IMG/VR virus record: IMGVR_UViG_3300027708_000254
Span: 1 to 27,161 of that record
DNA length: 27,161 nt
Source: a virus
Direction: 5' to 3' (one strand)
In this document: positions 13,980-21,508 of the stretch, piece by piece
Layout of the letters: every line of letters begins with the position of its first letter
How positions within the stretch are numbered: position 1 is the first letter of the stretch
The notes under the pieces: generated by a model
Told to the model about the DNA's origin: nothing
What the model saw: only the letters and a program-made list of their open reading frames with translations
The model's database searches: none
Program-made: the position numbers and the translations under genes

Positions 13980-15434
13980 TTAAAAGTCATCCGATTCGCC
14001 GGGCATTTTATTCAACAATTCGCGTAATTTACTACTTTCAACTTGGGCAGTTACTTTTGCAACCGGCTTTCCTTGGCTTGGATCTGTAGGTATTTCTGCA
14101 CTAGTTACTGTGGTTTTTTGCTTGAGGCTATCGATAAAACTACTGCCCGTACTGCGCATAGCCACTTGAGTATCATCCTCTAAACAGTCTGTAATACGCA
14201 GGGTATCCACATTGAAATCCAAGTCAATTTTCATGCCTACTCCGCTGGAACTACGTGTTTTCATTAGCTGGATTTGATAGCGTCCACGTTCACGCATGGC
14301 ACGACTTGTAAAGATACCAAACACGTTATCCGCTGTCTGGATCTTACTCAATCCGCCCGATATGTGGCTGTGATCAAACTCTACTTCTTCAACTGCTCCG
14401 CGATTTAACTGTGCGGCCGTTACAAATACACAGTTCTTTTCTACCGCCAAATTACGTAATTCTTCACTTACATACTTGTCCTTAACAAACAAGTTTTCAG
14501 CACTAATTTTCTTACTTAAGGGCATTAACAAGTCCATGTAGTCAACTAACAGTACGTCAACTTTACGACCCATCTTAATTTCATACTCTTTCAAATACGC
14601 ACGAATATCGTTGGCTGTTTTACCGCTGGGCATATACTTGACTTGTAACTGTCCGGATTTCTTACCAATCATTTTAACTTTCATTTCAACATCATCGATG
14701 TTCTTGAAAATCTCTCTAGTAGGTATTCCAGTCACCATGGCATCCACACGCATACTAACAAGTTCTTCACTCAACTCAAGTGTAAGATAGATTACATTGA
14801 GTCCAGCCAATGCATAGTTCACTCCGAGATTAGCCAAGAATAACGATTTACCAGCACCGGAGCCACCAGCCCAAATATTAAGCTCACCACGGTTGAATCC
14901 TCCAAATAACTTGTCATCAACGTTTTTCCAACCTGTCGAAATTTGTCCATTTTTATCTTTAATAGCCATCAATCGAGCTCGAGGATCTTTAAAATAATCA
15001 GTACCCATGTCACGCTGTAGGCCCACTTGTACCGCCTGTTTGATCTTTTCTTCCACAGGACCATACTCACCTTTTTCCAGTAAGTCTGCACTTTCTAAAA
15101 TAGCACGTTCAAGACCTTTGTGTCGAATAAATGTTTCAAAGTCATTCATCAGCCATTCAAAATGTTCTTCACGCAAATCAGTGGCGGCCTTTAATGTGCT
15201 ACCAGTTGCCGCATTAATAATGTCAGGGGTAGGTAATACATTGTTATCACTTACATAGGCAGTTAAAAATTCAGCCGCTTCTTGTAATCGACGATCAAAT
15301 AGTTTACTATCAAAAATACTTTGGCAACGCACAAAAGTACCTGCATCTGCCAGCATCATTTCTAAATATACACGCTGAATATCATATCCATAATCAACGT
15401 TCTGTCTTGCTTTATTTTCTTGTTTTTCACTCAT
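13980..15434 (-). CDS. 41: T4 gp41-type replicative DNA helicase, 484 aa
   Basis: A DnaB-family hexameric helicase that unwinds DNA at the replication fork together with primase gp61. Residues ~1-140 are the N-terminal domain and ~160-440 the RecA-like core. Walker A is GGSGAGKS (190-197), Walker B is VDVLLVDYMDL (292-302), and the DnaB-type motif TAAQLNRGA and a conserved basic region (SRAMRERGRYQIQLMKTRSS) follow. The C-terminal tail (KLRELLNKMPGESDDF) is acidic and is a likely contact point for partners. The length is close to T4 gp41 (475 aa). It follows the carbamoyltransferase by 15 bases and has its own TATAAT-like box directly before the ATG. Confidence 0.95.
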   Translation of the reverse strand: MSEKQENKARQNVDYGYDIQRVYLEMMLADAGTFVRCQSIFDSKLFDRRLQEAAEFLTAYVSDNNVLPTPDIINAATGSTLKAATDLREEHFEWLMNDFETFIRHKGLERAILESADLLEKGEYGPVEEKIKQAVQVGLQRDMGTDYFKDPRARLMAIKDKNGQISTGWKNVDDKLFGGFNRGELNIWAGGSGAGKSLFLANLGVNYALAGLNVIYLTLELSEELVSMRVDAMVTGIPTREIFKNIDDVEMKVKMIGKKSGQLQVKYMPSGKTANDIRAYLKEYEIKMGRKVDVLLVDYMDLLMPLSKKISAENLFVKDKYVSEELRNLAVEKNCVFVTAAQLNRGAVEEVEFDHSHISGGLSKIQTADNVFGIFTSRAMRERGRYQIQLMKTRSSSGVGMKIDLDFNVDTLRITDCLEDDTQVAMRSTGSSFIDSLKQKTTVTSAEIPTDPSQGKPVAKVTAQVESSKLRELLNKMPGESDDF

Positions 15435-15439
15435 ACTTT

Positions 15440-15445
15440 ATTATA
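15440..15445 (-). promoter_or_regulatory. TATAAT box abutting the gp41 start
   Basis: On the minus strand TATAAT is followed by AAAGT and the ATG at 15434. The sequence from TATAAT to ATG is close to that before the gene at 26073. I see no good -35 box, so promoter activity is uncertain. Confidence 0.35.
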
Positions 15446-15449
15446 TACT

Positions 15450-16922
15450 CTAGTTAAACACTTTAACACCGTATTGATGTTCAAAGTTTTTTGCATCTGC
15501 ATGATCATTAACCATGGGCTTACCCTTGATGTTTAGACTGGTGTTTAGCAATATAGGACATCCAGTTTCTTTATACCATAATTCTAAGAGCTTTCTAAAT
15601 GGGCTTCCATCGTTTGGTACAGTTTGTACACGTGAAGTTCCATCACGATGAATGATAGCAGGATAAAGCTGAGGATGCCTACAACGAGCGACCACTTGCA
15701 TATACCTACTAGTATTCCAACGATGAGGCATATCAAAATACATGTCAGTAAGTTCTTCGAGTATTGCTGGAGCAAAGGGTCTAAACTCTTGTCGTTGTTT
15801 GATTGCATTTACCTTGTCCTTTATTTCTGCGCCGCGTGGGTCTGCCAATAAACTTCTGTTACCTAGTGCTCGTGGACCAAACTCTGCCTTGCCACGAGCT
15901 ATACCACATATTTTATTTTGTGTAATATATTCTACAATTTCTTCATTACTAGCACGATACCCCATGTCATACCCTAAGAAATTATTGGACCAATCTGTCG
16001 AGTCTTTCCACTTAGGATGGTTTGCTAATACTGCACCTATGGCGCTACCTGCATCTCCGGGATTGGGATAAATCCACGTGTTGTCAAAATAATCACCAGT
16101 GAATCTATTAGCTAGACAATTCAATGCACACCCGCCCATTAAGACTAAATTATCGCTGTCTACCATTAGTCTTGCTTTGACTAGAATATCATCAAGCCAA
16201 TCTTCATACAATCGTTGTACCGCGGCCGCTATATCAAAACTATCTTTTATAATTAAATCAGGCGCCCAGTCCATACATCCTCTATGAAGATTTTTTTTCA
16301 TTTTAAAACTATCAAGATGTCCTTTAAAAAAATCTTCATAAATTCTCTGTATATGCTTATTAGGATCACCATATGCGGCCATGCCCATTAAGATATATTC
16401 GTCTTCGTTAGGTTTCAATCCCACTCGCTGTGTCATAGCACTATAGAATAATCCCATGCTATATGGGTAGCATTTACTAAATCGTTTCTTAAGATTAGTT
16501 CCTTTTCCTTCCCAAATAGTAAATGTTTCAAACTCGCCGATCGCATCTATAACTAATATACAGGCGTCATCAAATCCACTGGTATAATATCCTGTGGCCG
16601 CATGACTTAAATGATGATCCACATACGTAATTGGGGCGGTGATTTCGTATCTAGCCATATAAATTTCAATGTTGTTATCTCGATATTTCCATCCTTGTCC
16701 TGCAATTAATTGTCGTAATGTTTTTTTGAACGGTTTTTCATACCAATAAATCTTATCAGGATATCCAAATTGCTTTGCGGCCGCTACTATTTCCTTACAT
16801 AAATCTCTATCATTCTTTATGCCACTATAACGTTCGCTGTGACTAGCAAATACTAGCTTTCCGTCAACAAACACAGCTATTGCCGCATCGTGACTGTTGG
16901 CGCTTATTCCCCAGCCGATCAT
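15450..16922 (-). CDS. NodU/CmcH-type O-carbamoyltransferase, 490 aa
   Basis: This family moves a carbamoyl group from carbamoyl phosphate to a hydroxyl, through an adenylated intermediate, on sugars, antibiotics or other small molecules. The N-terminal Kae1-like domain shows GISANSHDAAIAVF, the metal-site stretch DHHLSHA (102-108) and GGCALNCLAN (263-272). The C-terminal domain shows GKAEFGPRALGNRS (344-357), FRPFAPAILEE and the ending NTSLNIKGKPMV. The length is shorter than typical cellular members (~550-600 aa), with a trimmed C-terminus. It lies between primase and helicase genes, overlapping the 37-aa gene by an ATGA. The substrate is unknown; a nucleotide, DNA base or glycan is possible. 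Related genes occur in other marine T4-like phages. Confidence 0.9.
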   Translation of the reverse strand: MIGWGISANSHDAAIAVFVDGKLVFASHSERYSGIKNDRDLCKEIVAAAKQFGYPDKIYWYEKPFKKTLRQLIAGQGWKYRDNNIEIYMARYEITAPITYVDHHLSHAATGYYTSGFDDACILVIDAIGEFETFTIWEGKGTNLKKRFSKCYPYSMGLFYSAMTQRVGLKPNEDEYILMGMAAYGDPNKHIQRIYEDFFKGHLDSFKMKKNLHRGCMDWAPDLIIKDSFDIAAAVQRLYEDWLDDILVKARLMVDSDNLVLMGGCALNCLANRFTGDYFDNTWIYPNPGDAGSAIGAVLANHPKWKDSTDWSNNFLGYDMGYRASNEEIVEYITQNKICGIARGKAEFGPRALGNRSLLADPRGAEIKDKVNAIKQRQEFRPFAPAILEELTDMYFDMPHRWNTSRYMQVVARCRHPQLYPAIIHRDGTSRVQTVPNDGSPFRKLLELWYKETGCPILLNTSLNIKGKPMVNDHADAKNFEHQYGVKVFN

Positions 16923-17032
16923 TTATAGATAAACGGATCACGTTTCCGTAATTCTTCCAAACGTTTTTTAAACGCTCTATGCGCTTGCCATTTAGACAAA
17001 GGCCATAACAAGAATTCAATCAATTTTTTCAT
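16919..17032 (-). CDS. Conserved-looking small basic protein, 37 aa
   Basis: A short frame from the ATG at 17032-17030 to TGA at 16921-16919. The product starts MKKLIEFLLWPLSKWQAHRA and ends RLEELRKRDPFIYK, giving an amphipathic N-terminal helix and a strongly basic second half. It overlaps the primase gene by 17 bases and the carbamoyltransferase start by ATGA, so it fills the gap exactly and is probably translated by coupling. I have the impression that similar ~40-aa peptides ending in DPFIY-like sequence lie near replication genes in other marine phages, but I cannot check this here. The function is unknown; a partner of primase or helicase is one guess. Confidence 0.7.
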   Translation of the reverse strand: MKKLIEFLLWPLSKWQAHRAFKKRLEELRKRDPFIYK

Positions 17033-18026
17033 TTACTTCCTTGAACCATTTCTTGGCTTTCAATTGTATTTTAAGTGGATTAGCTTCTTTGGCTTGAACT
17101 ATTTTATATAGTGTAGTTAGCCTTCCTAATTTGATGATTGCATCATTCACATCTTTAACATCATCGGGCCAGTCGGGCATACTAACACTCCACCCATAAT
17201 CTAATGCTTGCTCTAATGTTAACAATCCAGCTTTATCTCTATCTGGAACTAGCACGATTTCTTTATTTAATTGCTTGAGCAACCAGTTTTGGCTGTCCTT
17301 AATCTCAGCACCAAGTAAAGCACATCCGTCAATACTTATCGCATCAAACGGGCCTTCGCAAACAATTACGAACTGTCTATTATTATTTTGTGCATCTAAA
17401 TTAAACACATAACCAGGTTGCTGTTCGCTTAGATACTTAGGTTTAGCATCACTAAAAGCACGGGCAGTCCAACCTACAATTTCACCTTTGTATAAAAACG
17501 GAATAATAAGTCTATTATTAAATCCCGTTCTAGGACACCAGTAAAACGGATAACTCCACGGATCAATTTTTCTATCAACCAAGTATGCGTATGCTTCAGT
17601 AAACTTTGTTGGAACTGCATGATCACCGTCTGGAAGTTTTAAAAACGTATCTAAATCATTAAAACTCAAAGAATCTATTGGCAATGCTCGTGCTTCAAAA
17701 GTTGGAACTATACTACGTACTTCGGTATTAGAGTCCTCGTTTAATTTTAAAGCTTCTAATCTTAATTGCCCAATAGTATCATCGCCCATGCCTAGATCTC
17801 GCATGAACTTGTTCATCTTTTGACTGATTAGTCGGCCGGGTTGCCAACTGGCTTTGAATCCGCAATTGAAACAATGATAGCTAACTGCATCGCCTGCGTT
17901 GAATATAAGTCCGCCACGTTGGCGTTTATCATCACAGCACACAGCGTTAAAACTAATCCAACCACTAGGAGTTTGCTTCCGTTTTGCAGGAAGATAGCTG
18001 TTGATAGTGTCCGTGATTATACTCAT
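17016..18026 (-). CDS. 61: T4 gp61-type DNA primase, 336 aa
   Basis: Makes RNA primers for lagging-strand synthesis in complex with gp41. The N-terminal zinc-binding domain has C30, C31, C52 and C55 (FNAVCCDDKRQRGG, HCFNCGF). The TOPRIM domain follows, with acidic residues E224 in VIVCEGPFDAISIDGC and D262/D264 in IVLVPDRDKAG. The length matches T4 gp61 (342 aa). It is the first gene of the primase - 37 aa - carbamoyltransferase - helicase series and has a sigma70-like promoter seven bases before the ATG. Confidence 0.93.
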   Translation of the reverse strand: MSIITDTINSYLPAKRKQTPSGWISFNAVCCDDKRQRGGLIFNAGDAVSYHCFNCGFKASWQPGRLISQKMNKFMRDLGMGDDTIGQLRLEALKLNEDSNTEVRSIVPTFEARALPIDSLSFNDLDTFLKLPDGDHAVPTKFTEAYAYLVDRKIDPWSYPFYWCPRTGFNNRLIIPFLYKGEIVGWTARAFSDAKPKYLSEQQPGYVFNLDAQNNNRQFVIVCEGPFDAISIDGCALLGAEIKDSQNWLLKQLNKEIVLVPDRDKAGLLTLEQALDYGWSVSMPDWPDDVKDVNDAIIKLGRLTTLYKIVQAKEANPLKIQLKAKKWFKEVNEKID

Positions 18027-18033
18027 ATAGAGT

Positions 18034-18062
18034 AGTATAACAGGCTAACTAGTAAAGGTCAA
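18034..18062 (-). promoter_or_regulatory. sigma70-like (early) promoter for the primase operon
   Basis: On the minus strand TTGACC (18062-18057), a 17-base spacer and TATACT (18039-18034), then seven bases to the ATG at 18026. The TTGAC is preceded by AAAGG, as in the promoter at 26081-26108. The expected start of transcription is at or next to the ATG. Confidence 0.75.
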
Positions 18063-18065
18063 CCT

Positions 18066-18887
18066 TTATGATACAGTTACTTTGGTAATTGTTCCAGTTG
18101 TTGCTAATGGATTAGTTCGACTGTATGATATGCGAATATAGGTATAATCGCCGATATCTGTATAAGTTTTTAATAAATTGGTTGTAGTACTGTTTACTGT
18201 AAATGTTTCCAAAATAGTACCACGTAAGGTAAATGTCTCCGAACTTATACTGGCATCTTTGGTAGCTTCAACTAACACAGTTCCAACAAGTGCATCGAAT
18301 CTAAAATCAATGCTGGCTACAGTTGTAGGTACTGCTTCATAAAATCTTAAAGGTATTGCACTACAATGAAAGTATTCTACCATACTAGTGCCATATTGTA
18401 GATCTTTGTAAAAACTAGTAACGACTTGTTCATCTCTAATAACGGGCATGGCATCGCCAACTAATTCCATCTTGCCTACTGCACCAAATCGTGTGTCGCC
18501 ATATAGTAATACTTCATTACCAGACTTGATAGCAGACACGCTGTATGTTAAAAACTGATGATCTAAGTCTGCTAAATCATCTTGTGGAATTGTGACTGAT
18601 GCTAGACCCTTGTATGTAGTTTGAGGTAATGTAGGAGTTACAGTGTATGGACTGTTTGGTAATGCTTGCCCACTAGCATCCATAATGTTTAACTGTATGT
18701 TAGACAATGTAGATAAATCAATACGTTTCTGATCTGCGTTCTTAATGTCAAACTCTAAGGTATTGTCTATACCATGATAAATTTTTACGTTTCTTTGATA
18801 CACGTTTGTATACTCCACAGTGAAACCTGCCAAATCAGCCAATAGTTCGATTCTATTTGGATATAAATACGTTGAGATTTTTTGCAT
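18066..18887 (-). CDS. Late structural protein with BppU-like N-terminus, 273 aa
   Basis: The N-terminal half, VKIYHGIDNTLEFDIKNADQ, KRIDLSTLSNIQLNIMD, resembles the beta-sandwich domain seen in baseplate proteins such as BppU, where the phrase on added terms (here DQKRIDLSTLSNI) is typical. The C-terminal half is beta-rich, ending TTGTITKVTVS. It is preceded by a late promoter (ATAAATA) and AAAGG as ribosome-binding site. I infer a virion or baseplate part; I cannot name it. It is divergent from the plus-strand gene at 18914. Confidence 0.7.
   Translation of the reverse strand: MQKISTYLYPNRIELLADLAGFTVEYTNVYQRNVKIYHGIDNTLEFDIKNADQKRIDLSTLSNIQLNIMDASGQALPNSPYTVTPTLPQTTYKGLASVTIPQDDLADLDHQFLTYSVSAIKSGNEVLLYGDTRFGAVGKMELVGDAMPVIRDEQVVTSFYKDLQYGTSMVEYFHCSAIPLRFYEAVPTTVASIDFRFDALVGTVLVEATKDASISSETFTLRGTILETFTVNSTTTNLLKTYTDIGDYTYIRISYSRTNPLATTGTITKVTVS
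18862..18869 (+). promoter_or_regulatory. T4-type late promoter TATAAATA (plus strand)
   Basis: A perfect TATAAATA followed by CG lies 45 bases before the ATG at 18914. It sits inside the first codons of the divergent minus-strand gene. AGGA at 18891-18894 is a distant ribosome-binding site. Confidence 0.65.
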
Positions 18888-18908
18888 TAGCGCAGGACCT
18901 TTATACTA

Positions 18909-18915
18909 TATTTAT
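18909..18915 (-). promoter_or_regulatory. T4-type late promoter ATAAATA (minus strand)
   Basis: On the minus strand CCATAAATATAG lies 22 bases before the ATG at 18887. Its first bases are the start codon of the divergent plus-strand gene. Confidence 0.65.
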
Positions 18916-19288
18916 GGCAAAACTAAGAGATAACATAGAACAAAAACTACCCTTTATCAGTGTGTTAAACTACGGCGAATTGGAATACATTGGGATTATC
19001 ATAAATCAGGATCAATATGTAACCAGCTTCTACGACCTTAATGCCATTAAAACATTAGAAGAGCGTGAGATATTTTTAGACATAGGCGAAACTTGGTGGT
19101 GGGAAAGCAACCGTCAATTTCCTATAAACATATTTTGCAGGGAACAAATACAACCGTTTCACTATGCTATCAAAACATTCAACAGCAAAGATGCTCGTGT
19201 AGTACTTGGCCCAGTTGTTAACTTGATGAATTTAACTATGAAACGTGTTAAACGTAAAAGTGTACAACTGGTACGCAGAGTACGTTAA
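18914..19288 (+). CDS. Conserved-looking hypothetical protein, 124 aa
   Basis: I choose the ATG at 18914 over a TTG at 18857 because the late promoter TATAAATA lies between them. The protein has a compact globular look: LPFISVLNYGELEYIGIIIN, YVTSFYDLNAI, then ETWWWESNRQFPINIF with three Trp in a row, and a very basic end (KRVKRKSVQLVRRVR). The tryptophan-rich core and basic tail would suit a nucleic-acid or virion protein, but I do not recognise the family. Its stop shares the palindrome TTAA (19285-19288) with the stop of the convergent mini-DnaE gene. Confidence 0.75.
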   Translation: MAKLRDNIEQKLPFISVLNYGELEYIGIIINQDQYVTSFYDLNAIKTLEEREIFLDIGETWWWESNRQFPINIFCREQIQPFHYAIKTFNSKDARVVLGPVVNLMNLTMKRVKRKSVQLVRRVR

Positions 19289-19863
19289 GTATACTCGTAA
19301 CTGATACTTTCACATATCAAATTCATCTGTACCACAATAGCCATAGCATAGGCCACAGCATGTGCCTTCTTAAAGTAGTATTCGTCAGTCGTTGGTTTCG
19401 TCCATACTGATTGCATTACTTCTGTCCACGGTTTGCCTAACAAATGTTTCTTTGCTGGGCGTATGATTGCTAGACAAGCCGCGAGCGATTCGATATCTTT
19501 CGGTTTCATTGTCCTCAATACGTGCCCGTGCCCATTCACGTGAAATAGCAGATTCGAGAAGTCGTCCTGTTCCAGTAGATCCCATAGTGGTTCTGTCTCC
19601 ATAAGTTGTTTGAGATGCAGTTCATCACGTACACCCTTGTAGATGCTGACATTTAAGAAATCTATCTTAAAATATCCACGCTCCTCTGCGGATTTATAAT
19701 CTATAGTACTCATACCAGTAAGTGGATTGTACGGAATAGAAGTACAATACACACCGGTATTGTGCTTTTTAAAAGTTCCATTATCTTCAATGATGGCTGG
19801 AACATGCTTTAAAATGTCCAAAGCGTCTGTGCGATCCAAAAAATCTATATCAATATCAGGCAT
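19285..19863 (-). CDS. Miniature DnaE-like DNA polymerase III alpha palm protein, 192 aa
   Basis: The start MPDIDIDFLDR matches the DnaE palm motif PDxDxDF that carries the first two catalytic aspartates (E. coli D401 and D403; here D3 and D5). FKIDFLNVS at residues 65-73 matches the K-F-D-F-L motif of the third (E. coli D555; here D68). Further DnaE-like blocks follow in order: LLFHVNGHGHVLRTMKPKDI, ESLAACLAIIRPAKKH (compare the fingers block ending in ALYRPGP) and FKKAHAVAYAMAIVVQMNLI (compare the FNKSHAAAYA block). The PHP, thumb, beta-binding and OB regions are absent, and ~60 rather than ~150 residues separate the catalytic motifs. It ends the uvsW operon, overlapping the SGNH gene by eight bases. 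Whether it polymerises DNA is unknown. Confidence 0.75.
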   Translation of the reverse strand: MPDIDIDFLDRTDALDILKHVPAIIEDNGTFKKHNTGVYCTSIPYNPLTGMSTIDYKSAEERGYFKIDFLNVSIYKGVRDELHLKQLMETEPLWDLLEQDDFSNLLFHVNGHGHVLRTMKPKDIESLAACLAIIRPAKKHLLGKPWTEVMQSVWTKPTTDEYYFKKAHAVAYAMAIVVQMNLICESISYEYT

Positions 19864-20638
19864 TATTGTCTTTCCTTAATAGATATTTTATTCTATCAAA
19901 TAGCTTTTTATGTGCATCTTTCCCAGGATGAGCATTATCTGGAAAATCGGGAGAATCCCAATCTAAGTTTAATATAGTATGAATGCTATCTAACATTTTA
20001 GATTTTTCTTCAATAGTATCTATACAATTTTTAGAGTCAAACAGGTCTAAATTACAGACCCCATGCGAAACTGGCAGTTTCCTTCCAAGTATTTCTGAAT
20101 GCCAATCTTCTATTAATAATTCTATTGGGCCTACTAGTCTATTAAATTCTGTAACATCTATCGGTGCCTGGCCGCCGATGGCAATAGTTTTACAATTTAA
20201 AGTTGATATTAAATCAGAAAATTCTTGATACGCTAAAATTGTTAAATCTTTAGTTAGTTTTGATATACTAAATTTTATTTTTGAAGATGTTAATATTTCG
20301 TCCCTATCTCTAAGACTTTCAGTATGAAACCAAATTAGCCAATTAACCTTGATGTTATATTTTAGAAAATATTGAGTTGCCCGTCTAATGGTTTGTAAAT
20401 TACTGCCGCCTGTTTTTGAAAAATTAATTACATTGTATCCTTCATTGTTTAAAAGAAATTCTAAATGGGTTTCAGGAGGATCTCCTAAATGTGTAACATT
20501 TATTTCTATATTACTGGATGATAATTTTTTAATTTTTTCAATACTATTATTAATATAATTAGTAGGCGGATAATTAGGAACACCCCAACTATCCCCAATA
20601 ATTACTATAGTGCCATTTTGTTTTTTAATTTCAACCAT
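19856..20638 (-). CDS. SGNH/GDSL-type hydrolase-like protein, 260 aa
   Basis: The N-terminus TIVIIGDSWGVPNYP holds the GDS block (catalytic Ser17 with my start). FSKTGGSNLQTI supplies the Gly block, AIGGQAPID may be the third block, and the C-terminal DNAHPGKDAHKKL supplies the D-x-x-H pair. The order and spacing fit SGNH esterases, which remove acyl groups from sugars, lipids or peptidoglycan. I use the ATG at 20638, which overlaps the upstream stop (ATGGTTGA). Starts at 20647 and 20698 are also open. Base composition is more AT-rich than its neighbours, so it may be a more recent arrival. It is cytoplasmic, with no signal peptide. The substrate is unknown. Confidence 0.75.
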   Translation of the reverse strand: MVEIKKQNGTIVIIGDSWGVPNYPPTNYINNSIEKIKKLSSSNIEINVTHLGDPPETHLEFLLNNEGYNVINFSKTGGSNLQTIRRATQYFLKYNIKVNWLIWFHTESLRDRDEILTSSKIKFSISKLTKDLTILAYQEFSDLISTLNCKTIAIGGQAPIDVTEFNRLVGPIELLIEDWHSEILGRKLPVSHGVCNLDLFDSKNCIDTIEEKSKMLDSIHTILNLDWDSPDFPDNAHPGKDAHKKLFDRIKYLLRKDNNA

Positions 20639-20822
20639 CGTTGCCATTCCATTGGTCAATTTTCTTCCAACTATTCTTACCTTTAGTCGCATGTCCAATA
20701 TATACTTCGCCGGTTTCTTTATCGCATAGCATCCATTTCTGTGGACACTTAGTATAGACTTCCAAAGTTATTGGTTCTTTTAATTCTGTTGCTTCTGTAC
20801 CATCTAATAGTTTTCTTTTCAT
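20631..20822 (-). CDS. Small conserved-looking protein, 63 aa
   Basis: The start overlaps the stop of the zinc-finger-like gene (ATGA). The core TKCPQKWMLCDKETGEVYIG, HATKGKNSWKKI looks like a small beta-type fold and is a kind of sequence I associate with small conserved phage proteins near replication genes. Two cysteines are present. No function can be assigned. It overlaps the SGNH gene at its end by eight bases. Confidence 0.7.
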   Translation of the reverse strand: MKRKLLDGTEATELKEPITLEVYTKCPQKWMLCDKETGEVYIGHATKGKNSWKKIDQWNGNDG

Positions 20823-21508
20823 ATGCTAGACTCCTTAACTACTTGTCTAACTAGTTCTACATCAGCAGGTAATTTTTTAAATTTGTTCATCCAAAACTGT
20901 GGATCAATTGTAGTACCAACGGCCGCTAACTGCTCGTCACTAAATTTCGACAACATTTCTTTTCCGTTCTTACTGTTCAATATTACCCAAGGACTTATCT
21001 TACCATCACGTATATCAAACGTTGCTCTGTTTAAACTGACATATAAAAAATAATGATTCCACTGACTTTGATGTGCATCTGCCCAGGTCATCATATGTCC
21101 AATACTGCGTTGTAGTGCTGTTTCTACTGTTTCAGTACGAATCAAATCTGCAACATATTTTTCATATAATTCATCTCTGCACCAGTGATCTAATTTGACA
21201 CCGCTCTTAATAACATAATCGATAAACCTGTCAGGATAGAGTGGGTTAACATTGCTAACAAAACTGCCAAACTTAACGAAAGCATTATAGTACGGACTTT
21301 TTGCAAACTCATCATATGTTTTATTACCTTTTAGATTCTGACTCATTTTAAAAAATCGATTAAATGCATCATATCCCATGACAACATGTTTTTCAGTTTT
21401 AGCCAATGCCCTACGTTTTTGTTCGCACAGATGCACCATTAACGTTTTTTCTTTTGTAAAAGTATTTGAACAGTACTGACAAACGTATTGAGTCACTTCT
21501 AATGTCAT
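20819..21508 (-). CDS. Zinc-finger-like protein of unknown role, 229 aa
   Basis: The N-terminus YVCQYCSNTFTKEKTLMVHL, CEQKRR has C10, C13, H26 and C28, a C2HC version of a classical zinc finger (C-x2-C-x12-H-x-C) followed by basic residues. The remaining ~195 residues are helical, with a conserved look (FVKFGSFVSNVNPLYPDRFI, DYVIKSGVKLDHWCRDE). I know similar proteins from marine T4-like phages but not their function; DNA or RNA binding is a fair guess. It is coupled to the gp62-like gene upstream (ATGA) and the 63-aa gene downstream (ATGA). Confidence 0.75.
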   Translation of the reverse strand: MTLEVTQYVCQYCSNTFTKEKTLMVHLCEQKRRALAKTEKHVVMGYDAFNRFFKMSQNLKGNKTYDEFAKSPYYNAFVKFGSFVSNVNPLYPDRFIDYVIKSGVKLDHWCRDELYEKYVADLIRTETVETALQRSIGHMMTWADAHQSQWNHYFLYVSLNRATFDIRDGKISPWVILNSKNGKEMLSKFSDEQLAAVGTTIDPQFWMNKFKKLPADVELVRQVVKESSI

